Origin: Pseudomonadota bacterium | GTDB lineage: Bacteria; Pseudomonadota; Alphaproteobacteria; Puniceispirillales; Marisalimonadaceae | Direction: 5' to 3' | Length of the DNA stretch: 36,797 nucleotides | NCBI GenBank assembly: GCA_028382005.1 | Contig: JAOESH010000001.1 | Span: forward strand, 1 to 36,797 | Shown: piece after piece, positions 23,094 to 32,054 of the stretch | Layout: each line of letters begins with the position of its first letter | How positions within the stretch are numbered: the stretch's first letter is position 1 | Translations under genes and position numbers: made by a program | Notes under the pieces: model-generated | What the model was told of the DNA's origin: nothing | Databases searched by the model: none | Seen by the model: the letters and a program-made list of their open reading frames with translations, nothing else

Positions 23094-24200
23094 CTACCTA
23101 TTCATCCCAACTTTTAAAGCTAAAGCAGATTGAATAAATATATCAATGTCACCGTCTAAGACTGATTGTGTATTACCAACCTCTATACTTGTTCGGAGAT
23201 CTTTAACCATTTGGTATGGATGGAGTACATAAGATCGTATTTGACTTCCCCAACCAATCTCTCCTTTAGCGAGAGCATTTTGATTGTTTACTTCTTCTCT
23301 ACGTTTAAGTTCAATTTCATATAATTTAGCTTTTAACATTGACATAGCTTGAGCTCTATTTCTATGTTGAGATCTATCATTTTGACATTGTACAACGGTA
23401 TTAGTTGGAATATGAGTAATTCTAATAGCTGAGTCTGTTTTGTTTACATGCTGACCACCAGCACCCGAAGCTCTATAAGTATCAATTCTTAAATCTTTTT
23501 CTTCAACTTCTATATCAATTTTGTTGTTGATTTCAGGATAAACCCAAATTGAGGCAAAGCTAGTATGTCTCCTTGAAGATGAGTCAAAAGGTGATATTCG
23601 CACTAACCGATGCACTCCCGATTCAGTTTTAGACCAACCATAAGCGTTAAAACCTTCTATCAAAAGAGTACATGATTTAATACCAGCTTCTTCACCAGAA
23701 CTTTCATCAACATAAGATACCTTAAAACCTCTTTTTTCTGACCACCTTGAGTACATTCTTTGTAACATTAATGCCCAATCTTGAGCTTCTGTACCTCCAG
23801 CGCCTGCGTGTATTTCAATATAACAATTATTTGAGTCTGCTTCTCCTGATAATAAACTTTCTAATTGAAGCTTGTCACATTTTTTAACTAATTCATTTAA
23901 TTGTATTGCAGCTTCTTCAATAAAATCTTGATCTCTTTCCTCTTCAGCTAAATTTATAAGCTCAACTAAACTATTTTTCTCAGTTTCTATAGATTTGACT
24001 AACTCTATTGTTTTTTCTAAGTTTTTTTTATCTCTCATTATTAGTTGAGCATTAGAAGCGTTGTTCCAAAAATTTGGATCTTCAATTAACAAATTAAGTT
24101 TATTTAGTTGAGTTATAGAATTTTCCCAATCAATATGTTTTTTTAATATCTTTAAAGCATACTCAACTTCATTAAATTTTAGTTGTATTTCAGCTTGCAT
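23094..24200 (-). CDS. prfB: peptide chain release factor 2
   Basis: RF2 reads UAA and UGA stop codons and triggers peptide release. The 368-residue protein has the codon-reading SPF tripeptide at 203-205 and the catalytic GGQ at 248-250. The DPNFWNN segment at 41-47 and the C-terminal DLRTSIEVGNTQSVLDGDID are typical. The reading frame is continuous through the region where many bacteria need a programmed +1 frameshift (around codon 25), so that autoregulation is absent here. It follows mrcA by 18 bases on the same strand and is probably co-transcribed with amiC and mrcA, an order common in alphaproteobacteria. Confidence 0.97.
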   Translation of the reverse strand: MQAEIQLKFNEVEYALKILKKHIDWENSITQLNKLNLLIEDPNFWNNASNAQLIMRDKKNLEKTIELVKSIETEKNSLVELINLAEEERDQDFIEEAAIQLNELVKKCDKLQLESLLSGEADSNNCYIEIHAGAGGTEAQDWALMLQRMYSRWSEKRGFKVSYVDESSGEEAGIKSCTLLIEGFNAYGWSKTESGVHRLVRISPFDSSSRRHTSFASIWVYPEINNKIDIEVEEKDLRIDTYRASGAGGQHVNKTDSAIRITHIPTNTVVQCQNDRSQHRNRAQAMSMLKAKLYEIELKRREEVNNQNALAKGEIGWGSQIRSYVLHPYQMVKDLRTSIEVGNTQSVLDGDIDIFIQSALALKVGMNR

Positions 24201-24218
24201 TATTGATTTCCTGTTATT

Positions 24219-26816
24219 TTAGTATAGTGGAGACAAATTTTTAAGATTTTTTTCAGATTTTTTTAAGTCTACAAGATTATTATTTATACTCAAACTTGGT
24301 AGTTGGCCTGGCTTAAAAGCTTCCAAAATTGAATTTTTGTCATTGGATTTTGCCTTAATTCCAGTTTTAGCATTTACCATAACAAGCTTAATACCAGGAG
24401 GTCGTCTAAAAGGGATGTCTGGTTTGTTTTTAAGAACCTCTTTCATAAATTTTTTAAAAATAGGTGCTGCTACTGAACTACCTGTTTCTTTAAATCCAAG
24501 AGATCTCGGATTATCAAAACCAACAAATACACCTACGACTAAATCACTTGAAAATCCAATAAACCATGCATCTGCATTTGAGTTAGTAGTTCCAGTTTTA
24601 CCTGCTAAATTTCTTTTAAGAGATTTAATAACAACACCTGTTCCTCTGTCCACAGCTCCTTTAAGCATGGATGCCATTTGATATGCTGAAGCTGAAGAAA
24701 TAATTTGTTTTCTTGAATCTCTTGACGCTACTGGGGGAATTTGACTAGATTTTGATCCAACATTACAGTTTTCACATTCCCGTTCATCGTGCTTTAAAAT
24801 AGTTTTTCCCCTTCTATCTTGAATACGATCAATTAATGTAGGCGTGATTTTTTTCCCACCGTTTACAATCATGCCATATGCATTAGTTAACTCTAGTAAA
24901 GTAGTTTCTCCAGCTCCTAACGACATAGATAAATATGGAGGAAGATTTTGATTGATTCCAAATAATTTTGCATATTTTTGTATAATATGTGGTTTCGCAT
25001 AATTTCTTAAAAAACCTTTTGCAGTATTTATATCTATCATAAAATAGTTGGCAATTTTATAATAAGACGCACCACTCTCCAAGAGTTCGTAAAGTTTATT
25101 TTCATTAACTTTATTATTAAAAGCAAATTTCTGGATTAACGATAATTTTTCTTCTTCAATTAACTTTATCGCTAATCTTGCAGTCATTAAATTTCTTGAC
25201 TTTTCTATGCCTAATCTGAGAGGGCTAGGCCCATAGAATTTTTTTGTATAATTTGCAGGCTTCCACTTTGGGCATCCTTCACATTGCTCATAAGCTAATG
25301 GTGCATCTTGTATTAGGTCTGTTGGCTTATAATTATTTTCTAGACCAGCTAAATAAACGAAAGGTTTAAAAGCAGATCCAGGCTGACGTTTTGCTTGGGT
25401 AGCTCTATTAAATTCACTTTGATTGAAGTTATAACCACCACTCATTGCCAAGACTCTTCCAGTATTTGGGTCCAATACTACAATAGCTCCGTTAACTTCT
25501 GGAATCTGTGAAAGCAAATAATGTTTTTTATCTCTATTAAATTGCTGCTTAACAACAATTACATCTCCAACTTTTAAAAATTCTTCAAATTTTTTAAATC
25601 TAGGACCTAAATAAATATTAAATTTATTTTTTTTATTTTTTTTAATTGTTTGTGGCCGAACCCAAGAAATATTTTTAAACTCAACCTTTCCAATGTCTCC
25701 CTTAGGTAAGCGTATCTCAATAAAATTATTTTGTATTTTATTAACTACAACAACAATTCTTTGGGGCGGTAAATTTTTTTGTAAATTATTTAAGATCTTT
25801 AAAGTTTCATTTAGGTTCATTTTAGATAAATCTAAATTTTGGATTGAACCCCTCCAACCTTGCCGTTTATCTAAACTTTCTAATCCATTTATTAATGCAT
25901 CGTCAGCATTGACTTGCATAAAAGGATCTAATGTAGTCCTAACTGAATATCCGTTGGTGTATAGTTTTGATCCAATTTTTTTGTTTTTACTTAACGTTTT
26001 TCTAACTTCTTCTGTAAAATAAGGTGCATAGCTAGTATCTGTACCACTCGATTTACGTATCTTAATTGGTTTATTTCTTTCTTTAATTTCTATTTCTTTT
26101 TTTATATATCCATTTTTATAAATTTGATGCAGAACCCAATTACGCCTTATTGTAGCCTGTTCAATTTTGTATAATGGGTTGTAGTTGTTTGGAGCCTTGG
26201 GTAATGCAGCTAAAAAAGCCATCTCAGCTATATTTAGATTATCTAAACTTTTATCAAAATAATTTAAAGCTGCGGCAGCTACACCATATGATTTAAAACC
26301 TAAATAAATCTCATTTAAATATAACTCTAAAATCTGATTTTTAGAAAAAGCCCTTTCAATACGTATTGCTAAAATGGCTTCTTTAATTTTTCTTTCATAT
26401 GAAACTTCGGAAGATAAAAGGAAGTTTTTTGCAACCTGCTGAGTAATTGTGGAAGCTCCTATCAATCTTTTTCCAGACCCAATATTTTTAATGTTGGTAA
26501 CAACAGCTCTCAAAGTCGCTTTTATATCCAAACCAAAATGATTATAAAAATCTTTATCTTCTGCAGAAAGAAATGCGTTGATTAGTTTCTTAGGAATAAC
26601 ATTAATTGGAACAAACACCCTATTTTCTATTGCATACTCTGAAAGTAAGGCTCCATTTCCTGCATGTACTCTAGTTACAACTTTAGGATTATATTTTGAC
26701 AATTCTTTATAATCTGGAAGATTTTTTCCAAAATGCCACAAACCATAGAAAAATAGGACTATCCCAGATAATAAAAATAAAAAAAGTGTTGTTATTGAAT
26801 ATGCAAAAAATTTCAT
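24219..26816 (-). CDS. mrcA: penicillin-binding protein 1A
   Basis: Bifunctional peptidoglycan synthase in the inner membrane with its catalytic domains in the periplasm. After a membrane segment (5-27) comes the glycosyltransferase-51 domain with catalytic Glu86 in SAEDKDF and GASTITQQVAKN at 120-131. An OB-like insert lies at about 300-440. The transpeptidase domain has GSAFK (Ser481, Lys484), SRN (540-542) and KTGTT (740-744). All catalytic motifs are present. Between SRN and YAKLFGI there is an extra segment of roughly 50 residues (about 553-613) not usual in PBP1A; see findings. It is 43 bases downstream of amiC and 18 bases upstream of prfB. Length 865, slightly above the alphaproteobacterial norm. 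Confidence 0.95.
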   Translation of the reverse strand: MKFFAYSITTLFLFLLSGIVLFFYGLWHFGKNLPDYKELSKYNPKVVTRVHAGNGALLSEYAIENRVFVPINVIPKKLINAFLSAEDKDFYNHFGLDIKATLRAVVTNIKNIGSGKRLIGASTITQQVAKNFLLSSEVSYERKIKEAILAIRIERAFSKNQILELYLNEIYLGFKSYGVAAAALNYFDKSLDNLNIAEMAFLAALPKAPNNYNPLYKIEQATIRRNWVLHQIYKNGYIKKEIEIKERNKPIKIRKSSGTDTSYAPYFTEEVRKTLSKNKKIGSKLYTNGYSVRTTLDPFMQVNADDALINGLESLDKRQGWRGSIQNLDLSKMNLNETLKILNNLQKNLPPQRIVVVVNKIQNNFIEIRLPKGDIGKVEFKNISWVRPQTIKKNKKNKFNIYLGPRFKKFEEFLKVGDVIVVKQQFNRDKKHYLLSQIPEVNGAIVVLDPNTGRVLAMSGGYNFNQSEFNRATQAKRQPGSAFKPFVYLAGLENNYKPTDLIQDAPLAYEQCEGCPKWKPANYTKKFYGPSPLRLGIEKSRNLMTARLAIKLIEEEKLSLIQKFAFNNKVNENKLYELLESGASYYKIANYFMIDINTAKGFLRNYAKPHIIQKYAKLFGINQNLPPYLSMSLGAGETTLLELTNAYGMIVNGGKKITPTLIDRIQDRRGKTILKHDERECENCNVGSKSSQIPPVASRDSRKQIISSASAYQMASMLKGAVDRGTGVVIKSLKRNLAGKTGTTNSNADAWFIGFSSDLVVGVFVGFDNPRSLGFKETGSSVAAPIFKKFMKEVLKNKPDIPFRRPPGIKLVMVNAKTGIKAKSNDKNSILEAFKPGQLPSLSINNNLVDLKKSEKNLKNLSPLY

Positions 26817-26859
26817 TTTATTTTAATAAGTAGTAAATTAGACATTTTTAGGACAATTT

Positions 26860-28134
26860 TTATCTATTTTTATCAAATAGGTAATTTTCTATGGCTTTCG
26901 CCAATCCTTTGCTTAAATCATTCATATATTTGTTGTTTAACAGTTTTTTCTCTTCTTCTTTATTTGACAAAAAGCCAATTTCAATCAGGACTGAAGGGAT
27001 TTCATATGATTTTAAAACTGCAAATCCTGCAAATCTATGACCTCTATTTAGAGCTAACTTTGTCTTTTTTAGATTCGATATTATTTTTTTTGCTAGAAAA
27101 GAACTGTCATTCATTGCTTCTCTTTGAAACATTTTGATTAATGATCCGTATACAAATGGATCTTTTATTTTTTTCTGAACTCCTAATATGTTATCAACTT
27201 CATTTTCTCTTTTAGCTAATATTTGTGCTTCCTTATCAGAAGCTCTATTTGAAAGACTAAATACAGAAATACCAGTAGCTTTTGTATTTTTACTGGAATC
27301 TGCATGAATAGAAACAAAAACATCCGCACTGTTATTTTTAGCTAATCTAGTTCTTTCTCTGAGAGGTAAAAAATAATCACCTGTCCGAGACAAAAGTGCA
27401 TTAATTTTATTATTCTTATTTAATGCTTTAGCTAGTAAGAGCGAAGCTTTTAAAGTTAATTCTTTTTCTAGCGTCCCTAAAGTGCCAATTGCTCCAGGGT
27501 CTTTACCTCCATGACCAGGATCTATGAAGACAATAAAATTTTTTTTTGATTTTAAATTTTTAACATTTTGGTCTATTTGTATTTGAAAATTATTAGATTT
27601 TCTATGTTCTAAACTTATTTTTCTATCAGATTCAATTAAATTAATTTCATCATTTAATGAAAGAAAATTGCCTTTATTTTTATACAAAACATGTTTAGCT
27701 ATACTAAAACTCGTTACAGAAGTTTTAGTTACAGTCATTTCAAAGTTTATAATTTTATTATTATTTTCCACTTTATTATAAAAAAAATTTGAAATAATAG
27801 CGGGTTGATGTAATTCTAAAACCAACCTAGAGCTAAATCCTGACTTAGAACTTGATCTTATATCTTTAAATAATGTATTTTTGCTTTGATTTATTTTTGA
27901 TTGATGTTTAATTTTTACTGATTTTTCAAAGTCTATTATAATTCTATATGGATCATCTTGTAGATTAACTTTTATATCATTTTTTAACTGATAATTTATA
28001 CAAACTAAATTATTAAACGTTAGTGAACAATTAGTTATTAACTCATCAGATTTAACGCTATGGGTAAAAATAATAATATAGAAAATTAATATTATTTTTG
28101 TAAAATTAGTTTTAATTTGAATTGATATGCTCAT
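26860..28134 (-). CDS. amiC: N-acetylmuramoyl-L-alanine amidase with AMIN domain
   Basis: A periplasmic zinc amidase that splits septal peptidoglycan between MurNAc and the stem peptide. The 424-residue protein has an N-terminal signal/membrane segment (about 11-26) and an AMIN domain (about 45-135, PYRIIIDFE and SRLVLELHQP). The Amidase_3 domain spans about 199-420. Its zinc ligands are in DPGHGGKDPG (His208), the Glu of EKELT (about 225) and SIHADS (His277), and the catalytic Glu is in SVLIEIGFLSN. A regulatory-helix-like insert after SIHADS (about 295-330) is the part normally released by EnvC/NlpD-type activators; this is family knowledge. It is the first gene of the amiC-mrcA-prfB run. 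Confidence 0.94.
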   Translation of the reverse strand: MSISIQIKTNFTKIILIFYIIIFTHSVKSDELITNCSLTFNNLVCINYQLKNDIKVNLQDDPYRIIIDFEKSVKIKHQSKINQSKNTLFKDIRSSSKSGFSSRLVLELHQPAIISNFFYNKVENNNKIINFEMTVTKTSVTSFSIAKHVLYKNKGNFLSLNDEINLIESDRKISLEHRKSNNFQIQIDQNVKNLKSKKNFIVFIDPGHGGKDPGAIGTLGTLEKELTLKASLLLAKALNKNNKINALLSRTGDYFLPLRERTRLAKNNSADVFVSIHADSSKNTKATGISVFSLSNRASDKEAQILAKRENEVDNILGVQKKIKDPFVYGSLIKMFQREAMNDSSFLAKKIISNLKKTKLALNRGHRFAGFAVLKSYEIPSVLIEIGFLSNKEEEKKLLNNKYMNDLSKGLAKAIENYLFDKNR

Positions 28135-28231
28135 ATTTTTTTTATAAATGTTATACGATATTTTTTATATCAAAAAATAAAGTTTGTCTTGATCCAATCA
28201 ACAATATATAACTAAAACATAGAATTTATAT

Positions 28232-28245
28232 GATTTGATCAAATC
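28232..28245. repeat. palindrome GATTTGATCAAATC, rne-distal copy
   Basis: A perfect 14-base palindrome in the amiC-rne intergenic region. Its TTTGATCAAA core recurs at 28505-28514. Its position near the amiC side suggests a possible operator or a small dyad bound by a dimeric regulator. Confidence 0.5.
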
Positions 28246-28504
28246 TTTATTAGTTTGTTTAATTACAGAATATAAATATCTGATTAAATCAGTTGAAACG
28301 CAGCATTAGCGCGCGAGATACAGAATGAGATTAAAGTTTTAGCGTTACGTAAATTTATAAGGAATTAATTATTATTGATTTTTAATTTAAATTAAGCTTC
28401 TACAAAAGATTACATTAATATTGTATTTTTTTATAACATAAAATTTGTCAATATTATTAATATGTATCTTTTACTTTTAAAAAATCTCATTCAAATTAAT
28501 TTAG

Positions 28505-28514
28505 TTTGATCAAA
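28505..28514. repeat. palindrome TTTGATCAAA, rne-proximal copy
   Basis: A second copy of the ten-base core, 37 bases before the rne ATG. A pair of identical dyads in one intergenic region is more than expected from a single chance event, although the bases are A/T-rich and the region short. Confidence 0.45.
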
Positions 28515-28551
28515 TAGTATTTGGTTGAGCCTTTGATTTTGGAGATACATT

Positions 28552-30696
28552 ATGACTAAACGTTTATTAATTGATGCAAGGCAAACTGAAGAAACTCGAG
28601 TAATAACAAGTACAAACAATACAATTGACGATTTTGAATATGAAGTTCATTCTAGAAGACAGTTAAAAGGTAATATTTACCTTGCAAGGGTTACGAGAGT
28701 TGAGCCCAGTCTCCAGGCAGCTTTCGTTGAATATGGTGGAAACCGACAAGGATTTTTAGCATTTAGTGAGATTCATCCAGATTATTATAGAATTCCAGTA
28801 GAAGACAGACAAAAATTAATCGCAGATGTTTCAGCTAAAACAGATGAAGAACTAAATATTAATCAAAATATAAATGAAGAAAATGAAGAAGATTTTAGCG
28901 AAGAAGAGCTGAGGAAAGTAAAGCGTAATTTATACAGAAACTATAAAATTCAAGAAGTTATTGCTAGGCGGCAAATATTGTTAGTTCAAGTAGTTAAAGA
29001 AGAAAGAGGAACTAAGGGAGCTGCGTTAACAACTTATATATCAATAGCTGGAAGATATTGTGTTCTTATGCCAAATACTCCAAGAGGTGGGGGTGTTAGT
29101 AGAAAAATTGCAAATATAACTGATAGAAAGAGACTAAAAAAAATAGTTGATGACTTAGATCTTGCTACAGGTATGGCTCTAATAATCAGAACTGCTGGCA
29201 GTAAAAGAACAAAAATAGAAATAAAAAGAGATTACTCCAATTCTATGGCTACTTGGGAAACTGTGAAAAATCTTACACTAGAGTCAAATGCACCATCTCT
29301 AATTCATGAAGAAGGTTCACTTGTCAAAAGAGCAATACGAGATCTATATCACAACGATATTGATGAAGTTTTAGTTGAAGGTCACGAGGCATATAAAGTT
29401 TGTAAGAATTATATGAAAGCTTTAATGCCTAGTCATGCAAAAAAAGTTCAAGAATATAGTGATGAAAAAAAACCTCTATTTCAAAAATATACTCTAGACT
29501 CTCAATTGTTTGATATATTTAACCCTAAAGTTATTCTCAACTCTGGAGGTTATCTCATTATTGATCAAACCGAAGCATTGGTAGCAATTGACGTTAACTC
29601 TGGAAAAGCTACTAGGGAAAGATCTATAGAAGATACAGCACTTAAAACCAATTTAGAAGCTGCTGAAGAGTTTGCTAGACAAGCCCGACTTAGAGATCTG
29701 TCTGGTCTAGTAGTTATTGATTTTATTGATATGGAAGAGAATAAAAACCGTCACAGCGTAGAAAAAAAATTAAAAGAAGCAATGCGAAAGGACAGAGCTC
29801 GAATACAAATAGGTGAAATTAGTAGCTTTGGCCTTCTAGAATTATCTAGGCAACGTCTTAGACCTTCAGTTGTAGAAAACTCTTCAGAGCTGTGCTCTCA
29901 TTGTGGTGGTTCAGGTCGAATACAATCTATTGAAGTAAGCGCTGTTCAAATCTTAAGATCAATTGAAGAAGAAGGTGCTGACGATAATAATACAGAGATA
30001 AAGGTTTATGCACATTCTAGTATAATTCTTCATATTTTAAATAAAAAACGAGATCAACTGAGTGAAATCCAATCTCGATACAATATTTTAATTGAATTCA
30101 TTAATGACAACACAATAATTCCGCCTTTAAAAAAATTGGAAACAATTAAGAAAGCAAATATAAATCACAAGGTTCAAACAGAAAAAAAAGACACTCCAGA
30201 AAACTTTACTGCTAATGCTGAAGATAACTTAAACAGAAAAAAAAGAGGAAAAAGAGTAGGAAGAAGAAATAACAAAAGAGTTTTGAAAAAAATTGATACT
30301 TTAAATAATAAACCAATAGAGAATGACAATGAACCGTCGCAAACTGAAAACAAAGAAACAAATGACACGGTTAAAAAAGAAACAGATATGAGCAAGAACC
30401 TAGAAAAAGGAAAAAAAATATCTAATAAAGACAGTCCTTCAAAAGTTATTAAAGTAAAAAAAGATAAACCTGTAAAAATAAGTACTGATAAAGAGGTGCA
30501 TAGCAAGCAAGATAAAAATAATAAAGCGTTGCATACCAAGCAAGATAAAAATAATAAAGATGATATTAAAAAAACAATAACTAGTAAAAAAAATGAGCCA
30601 AGAATAGTGAAGACTTCTTCTCCTATTGAAGTAACAAAAGTTGATGAAAATTCTATTATTAAACAACCCAAAAGAAAAGGATGGTGGTCAAAATAA
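28552..30696 (+). CDS. rne: ribonuclease E
   Basis: The main endoribonuclease for mRNA decay and rRNA/tRNA processing. The 714-residue protein has an S1 domain (about 36-165) with an acidic insert (92-127) of the kind seen in alphaproteobacteria. The 5'-sensor/RNase H-like region follows. The DNase I-like catalytic part has AIDVNSGK (Asp347) and VIDFIDME (Asp390, Asp393), and the zinc-link CSHCGG (Cys448, Cys451) joins subunits. From about 530 the tail is disordered and very Lys/Asn-rich, with an 11-residue tandem repeat, ending KRKGWWSK. It is far shorter than the 1061 residues of E. coli RNase E, so a reduced degradosome scaffold is likely. The last 16 bases overlap the M48 protease start. 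Confidence 0.96.
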   Translation: MTKRLLIDARQTEETRVITSTNNTIDDFEYEVHSRRQLKGNIYLARVTRVEPSLQAAFVEYGGNRQGFLAFSEIHPDYYRIPVEDRQKLIADVSAKTDEELNINQNINEENEEDFSEEELRKVKRNLYRNYKIQEVIARRQILLVQVVKEERGTKGAALTTYISIAGRYCVLMPNTPRGGGVSRKIANITDRKRLKKIVDDLDLATGMALIIRTAGSKRTKIEIKRDYSNSMATWETVKNLTLESNAPSLIHEEGSLVKRAIRDLYHNDIDEVLVEGHEAYKVCKNYMKALMPSHAKKVQEYSDEKKPLFQKYTLDSQLFDIFNPKVILNSGGYLIIDQTEALVAIDVNSGKATRERSIEDTALKTNLEAAEEFARQARLRDLSGLVVIDFIDMEENKNRHSVEKKLKEAMRKDRARIQIGEISSFGLLELSRQRLRPSVVENSSELCSHCGGSGRIQSIEVSAVQILRSIEEEGADDNNTEIKVYAHSSIILHILNKKRDQLSEIQSRYNILIEFINDNTIIPPLKKLETIKKANINHKVQTEKKDTPENFTANAEDNLNRKKRGKRVGRRNNKRVLKKIDTLNNKPIENDNEPSQTENKETNDTVKKETDMSKNLEKGKKISNKDSPSKVIKVKKDKPVKISTDKEVHSKQDKNNKALHTKQDKNNKDDIKKTITSKKNEPRIVKTSSPIEVTKVDENSIIKQPKRKGWWSK
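30497..30559 (+). repeat. 33-bp tandem repeat inside rne tail
   Basis: Two head-to-tail copies with a 33-base period (30497-30526 and 30530-30559) differ at one of 30 compared bases. They encode two copies of a KQDKNNK-containing 11-residue unit in the disordered RNase E tail. The near identity implies a recent in-frame duplication. Confidence 0.85.
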
Positions 30697-32054
30697 AAAA
30701 ATTACTTTTTATATTTTTTATTTTTTTTTCACATTACGCCTTTGCTTCTAGTAATGTAAAAATTATTAGAGATGCGGAAATAGAGCTTTTCCTTCAAAAG
30801 ATTATTATATCTATTACAAAAAATCTAAAACAGAAAAGTCAAAAATTCTACCCTCGATTAATTTTAGATAGTCAATATAATGCATTTGTCACTGGCTCCA
30901 ACAAAATTTATATAAATACAGGGTTAATTAACAAAGCTAGTTCAATTAGTGAAATTCAGGGAGTTTTAGCTCACGAAATTGGACATCTAGTTTTAAATCA
31001 TCATGATACTCGAGCCATAAACAAATCAAAAAGCTCTAACTTTTCAACTATAGCTGCAATAGCAGGAATTGGTTTGTCCATGGAAGGAAAATTGGATAGC
31101 AACGCAGTTGCTGGTTTGATTATTGGTAGTCGAGACTTAGCAACAAAATCTTATTTTCAATTTACACGAATTCAAGAACAACAGGCTGATAAATTTGCTT
31201 TAAATATTATGCAAAAAGCCAAAATTTCTTTAAATGGATTACAACATCTACTATCTAGATTAAGTGAAGAAGAGCTTTTAAACCAATCTATGAGAAGTAG
31301 TTTCTATAGATCTCACCCTTTTTCAAAGTTAAGGTTAAGACAGCTCAAAAAATATATTAATTTATCCTCAAGCTTAAAATTGCAAAAGACAAACATTTTT
31401 ATTAATAATAATCTTATTTCTTTAGAGTATATAAATAACAAGATAAGATCATATAACAAAAACCCTTTTCAAATTTTAGACAACAAAAAAAATACTAATA
31501 GTGTTTTATCAATATATAATAAAATAATAGGAAATCTAAGAATAGGTAAATACGATTTAGCAATCACTAATTTAAATAAATTATCTACAAAATTTAAAAA
31601 TTATCCTTTCGTATTTGAACTATATGGGGATATTTATTTTGCAAAAGGAGATTTTAACAAGGCAATAGAATATTACAAAAGAGCAATAGAAATCCTTAAC
31701 AAAGTGTCTTATAGATCTTCTGATCTTATTAAATTTTCTCTTGTTAAGTCATATATTCAAACTAAAAATTTAAATAATTTGAATAAATCAATAGATATTT
31801 TAGAAGATTTGATAAAAAATAATCCGAGATGGAGTTATTTATGGAGACTACTTGCAAAAGCGTCAGGTAGAGTAAATAAAAAAGGAATTTCTTATATTGC
31901 ACTAGCGGAAGAAGCATTTATTAAAAAAGACTTTTTGAAAGCAAAAAAATATGTAAATTTAGCGTTTAAATACCCACACTTATCCAAAGAATACATATTA
32001 AGAGGAAAAGATATTTTAGTTAGGACAAGCGAAAAAAATGAAAAAACCTATTAG
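30681..32054 (+). CDS. M48 family metalloprotease with TPRs (BepA-like)
   Basis: A periplasmic protease/chaperone-like protein of the BepA/YfgC type that monitors outer-membrane protein assembly. The 457-residue protein has a signal peptide (about 4-22, ending AFA) and the zinc motif HEIGH at 98-102 with the third ligand Glu166 in EQQAD. A membrane-associated glycine-rich helix (about 121-150) follows, and TPR-type helices lie from about 265 to the end (for example YGDIYFAKGDFNKAIEYYKRAI). Its start overlaps rne by 16 bases and its end overlaps the DsbA-like gene by 17 bases, so translation is coupled. The exact start is uncertain because the purine run directly abuts the ATG. Confidence 0.9.
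   Translation: MVVKIKKLLFIFFIFFSHYAFASSNVKIIRDAEIELFLQKIIISITKNLKQKSQKFYPRLILDSQYNAFVTGSNKIYINTGLINKASSISEIQGVLAHEIGHLVLNHHDTRAINKSKSSNFSTIAAIAGIGLSMEGKLDSNAVAGLIIGSRDLATKSYFQFTRIQEQQADKFALNIMQKAKISLNGLQHLLSRLSEEELLNQSMRSSFYRSHPFSKLRLRQLKKYINLSSSLKLQKTNIFINNNLISLEYINNKIRSYNKNPFQILDNKKNTNSVLSIYNKIIGNLRIGKYDLAITNLNKLSTKFKNYPFVFELYGDIYFAKGDFNKAIEYYKRAIEILNKVSYRSSDLIKFSLVKSYIQTKNLNNLNKSIDILEDLIKNNPRWSYLWRLLAKASGRVNKKGISYIALAEEAFIKKDFLKAKKYVNLAFKYPHLSKEYILRGKDILVRTSEKNEKTY

Larger units (their letters stand above)
28135..28551. other. long rne leader and amiC upstream region
   Basis: A 417-bp divergent region between amiC and rne with no reading frame of note. It contains two copies of a TTTGATCAAA palindrome, another palindromic element CTGATT-A-AATCAG at 28280-28292, and a GC-richer segment (28291-28350, about 42 %). 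In that segment AACGC at 28297-28301 can pair with GCGTT at 28342-28346. A TATAAA at 28271-28276 could be a -10 box. GGAG at 28541-28544 serves rne. Long structured leaders are a known site of RNase E autoregulation in gamma-proteobacteria; here that is only an analogy. Confidence 0.45.

Noticed and set aside
24337-24681. 114-codon plus-strand frame opposite mrcA
   Set aside because: It lies within the conserved transpeptidase coding sequence, has no ribosome binding site or recognisable motif, and is a shadow.
30497-30559. Repeat array (CRISPR-like)
   Set aside because: Only two adjacent copies with a 33-base period, in frame inside rne and without unique spacers.
30174-30671. Long open frames on the minus strand opposite the rne tail
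   Set aside because: They arise from the Lys-rich, A-rich composition of rne. The translations are Phe/Leu/Ser-rich without any domain, and rne is the obvious real gene.
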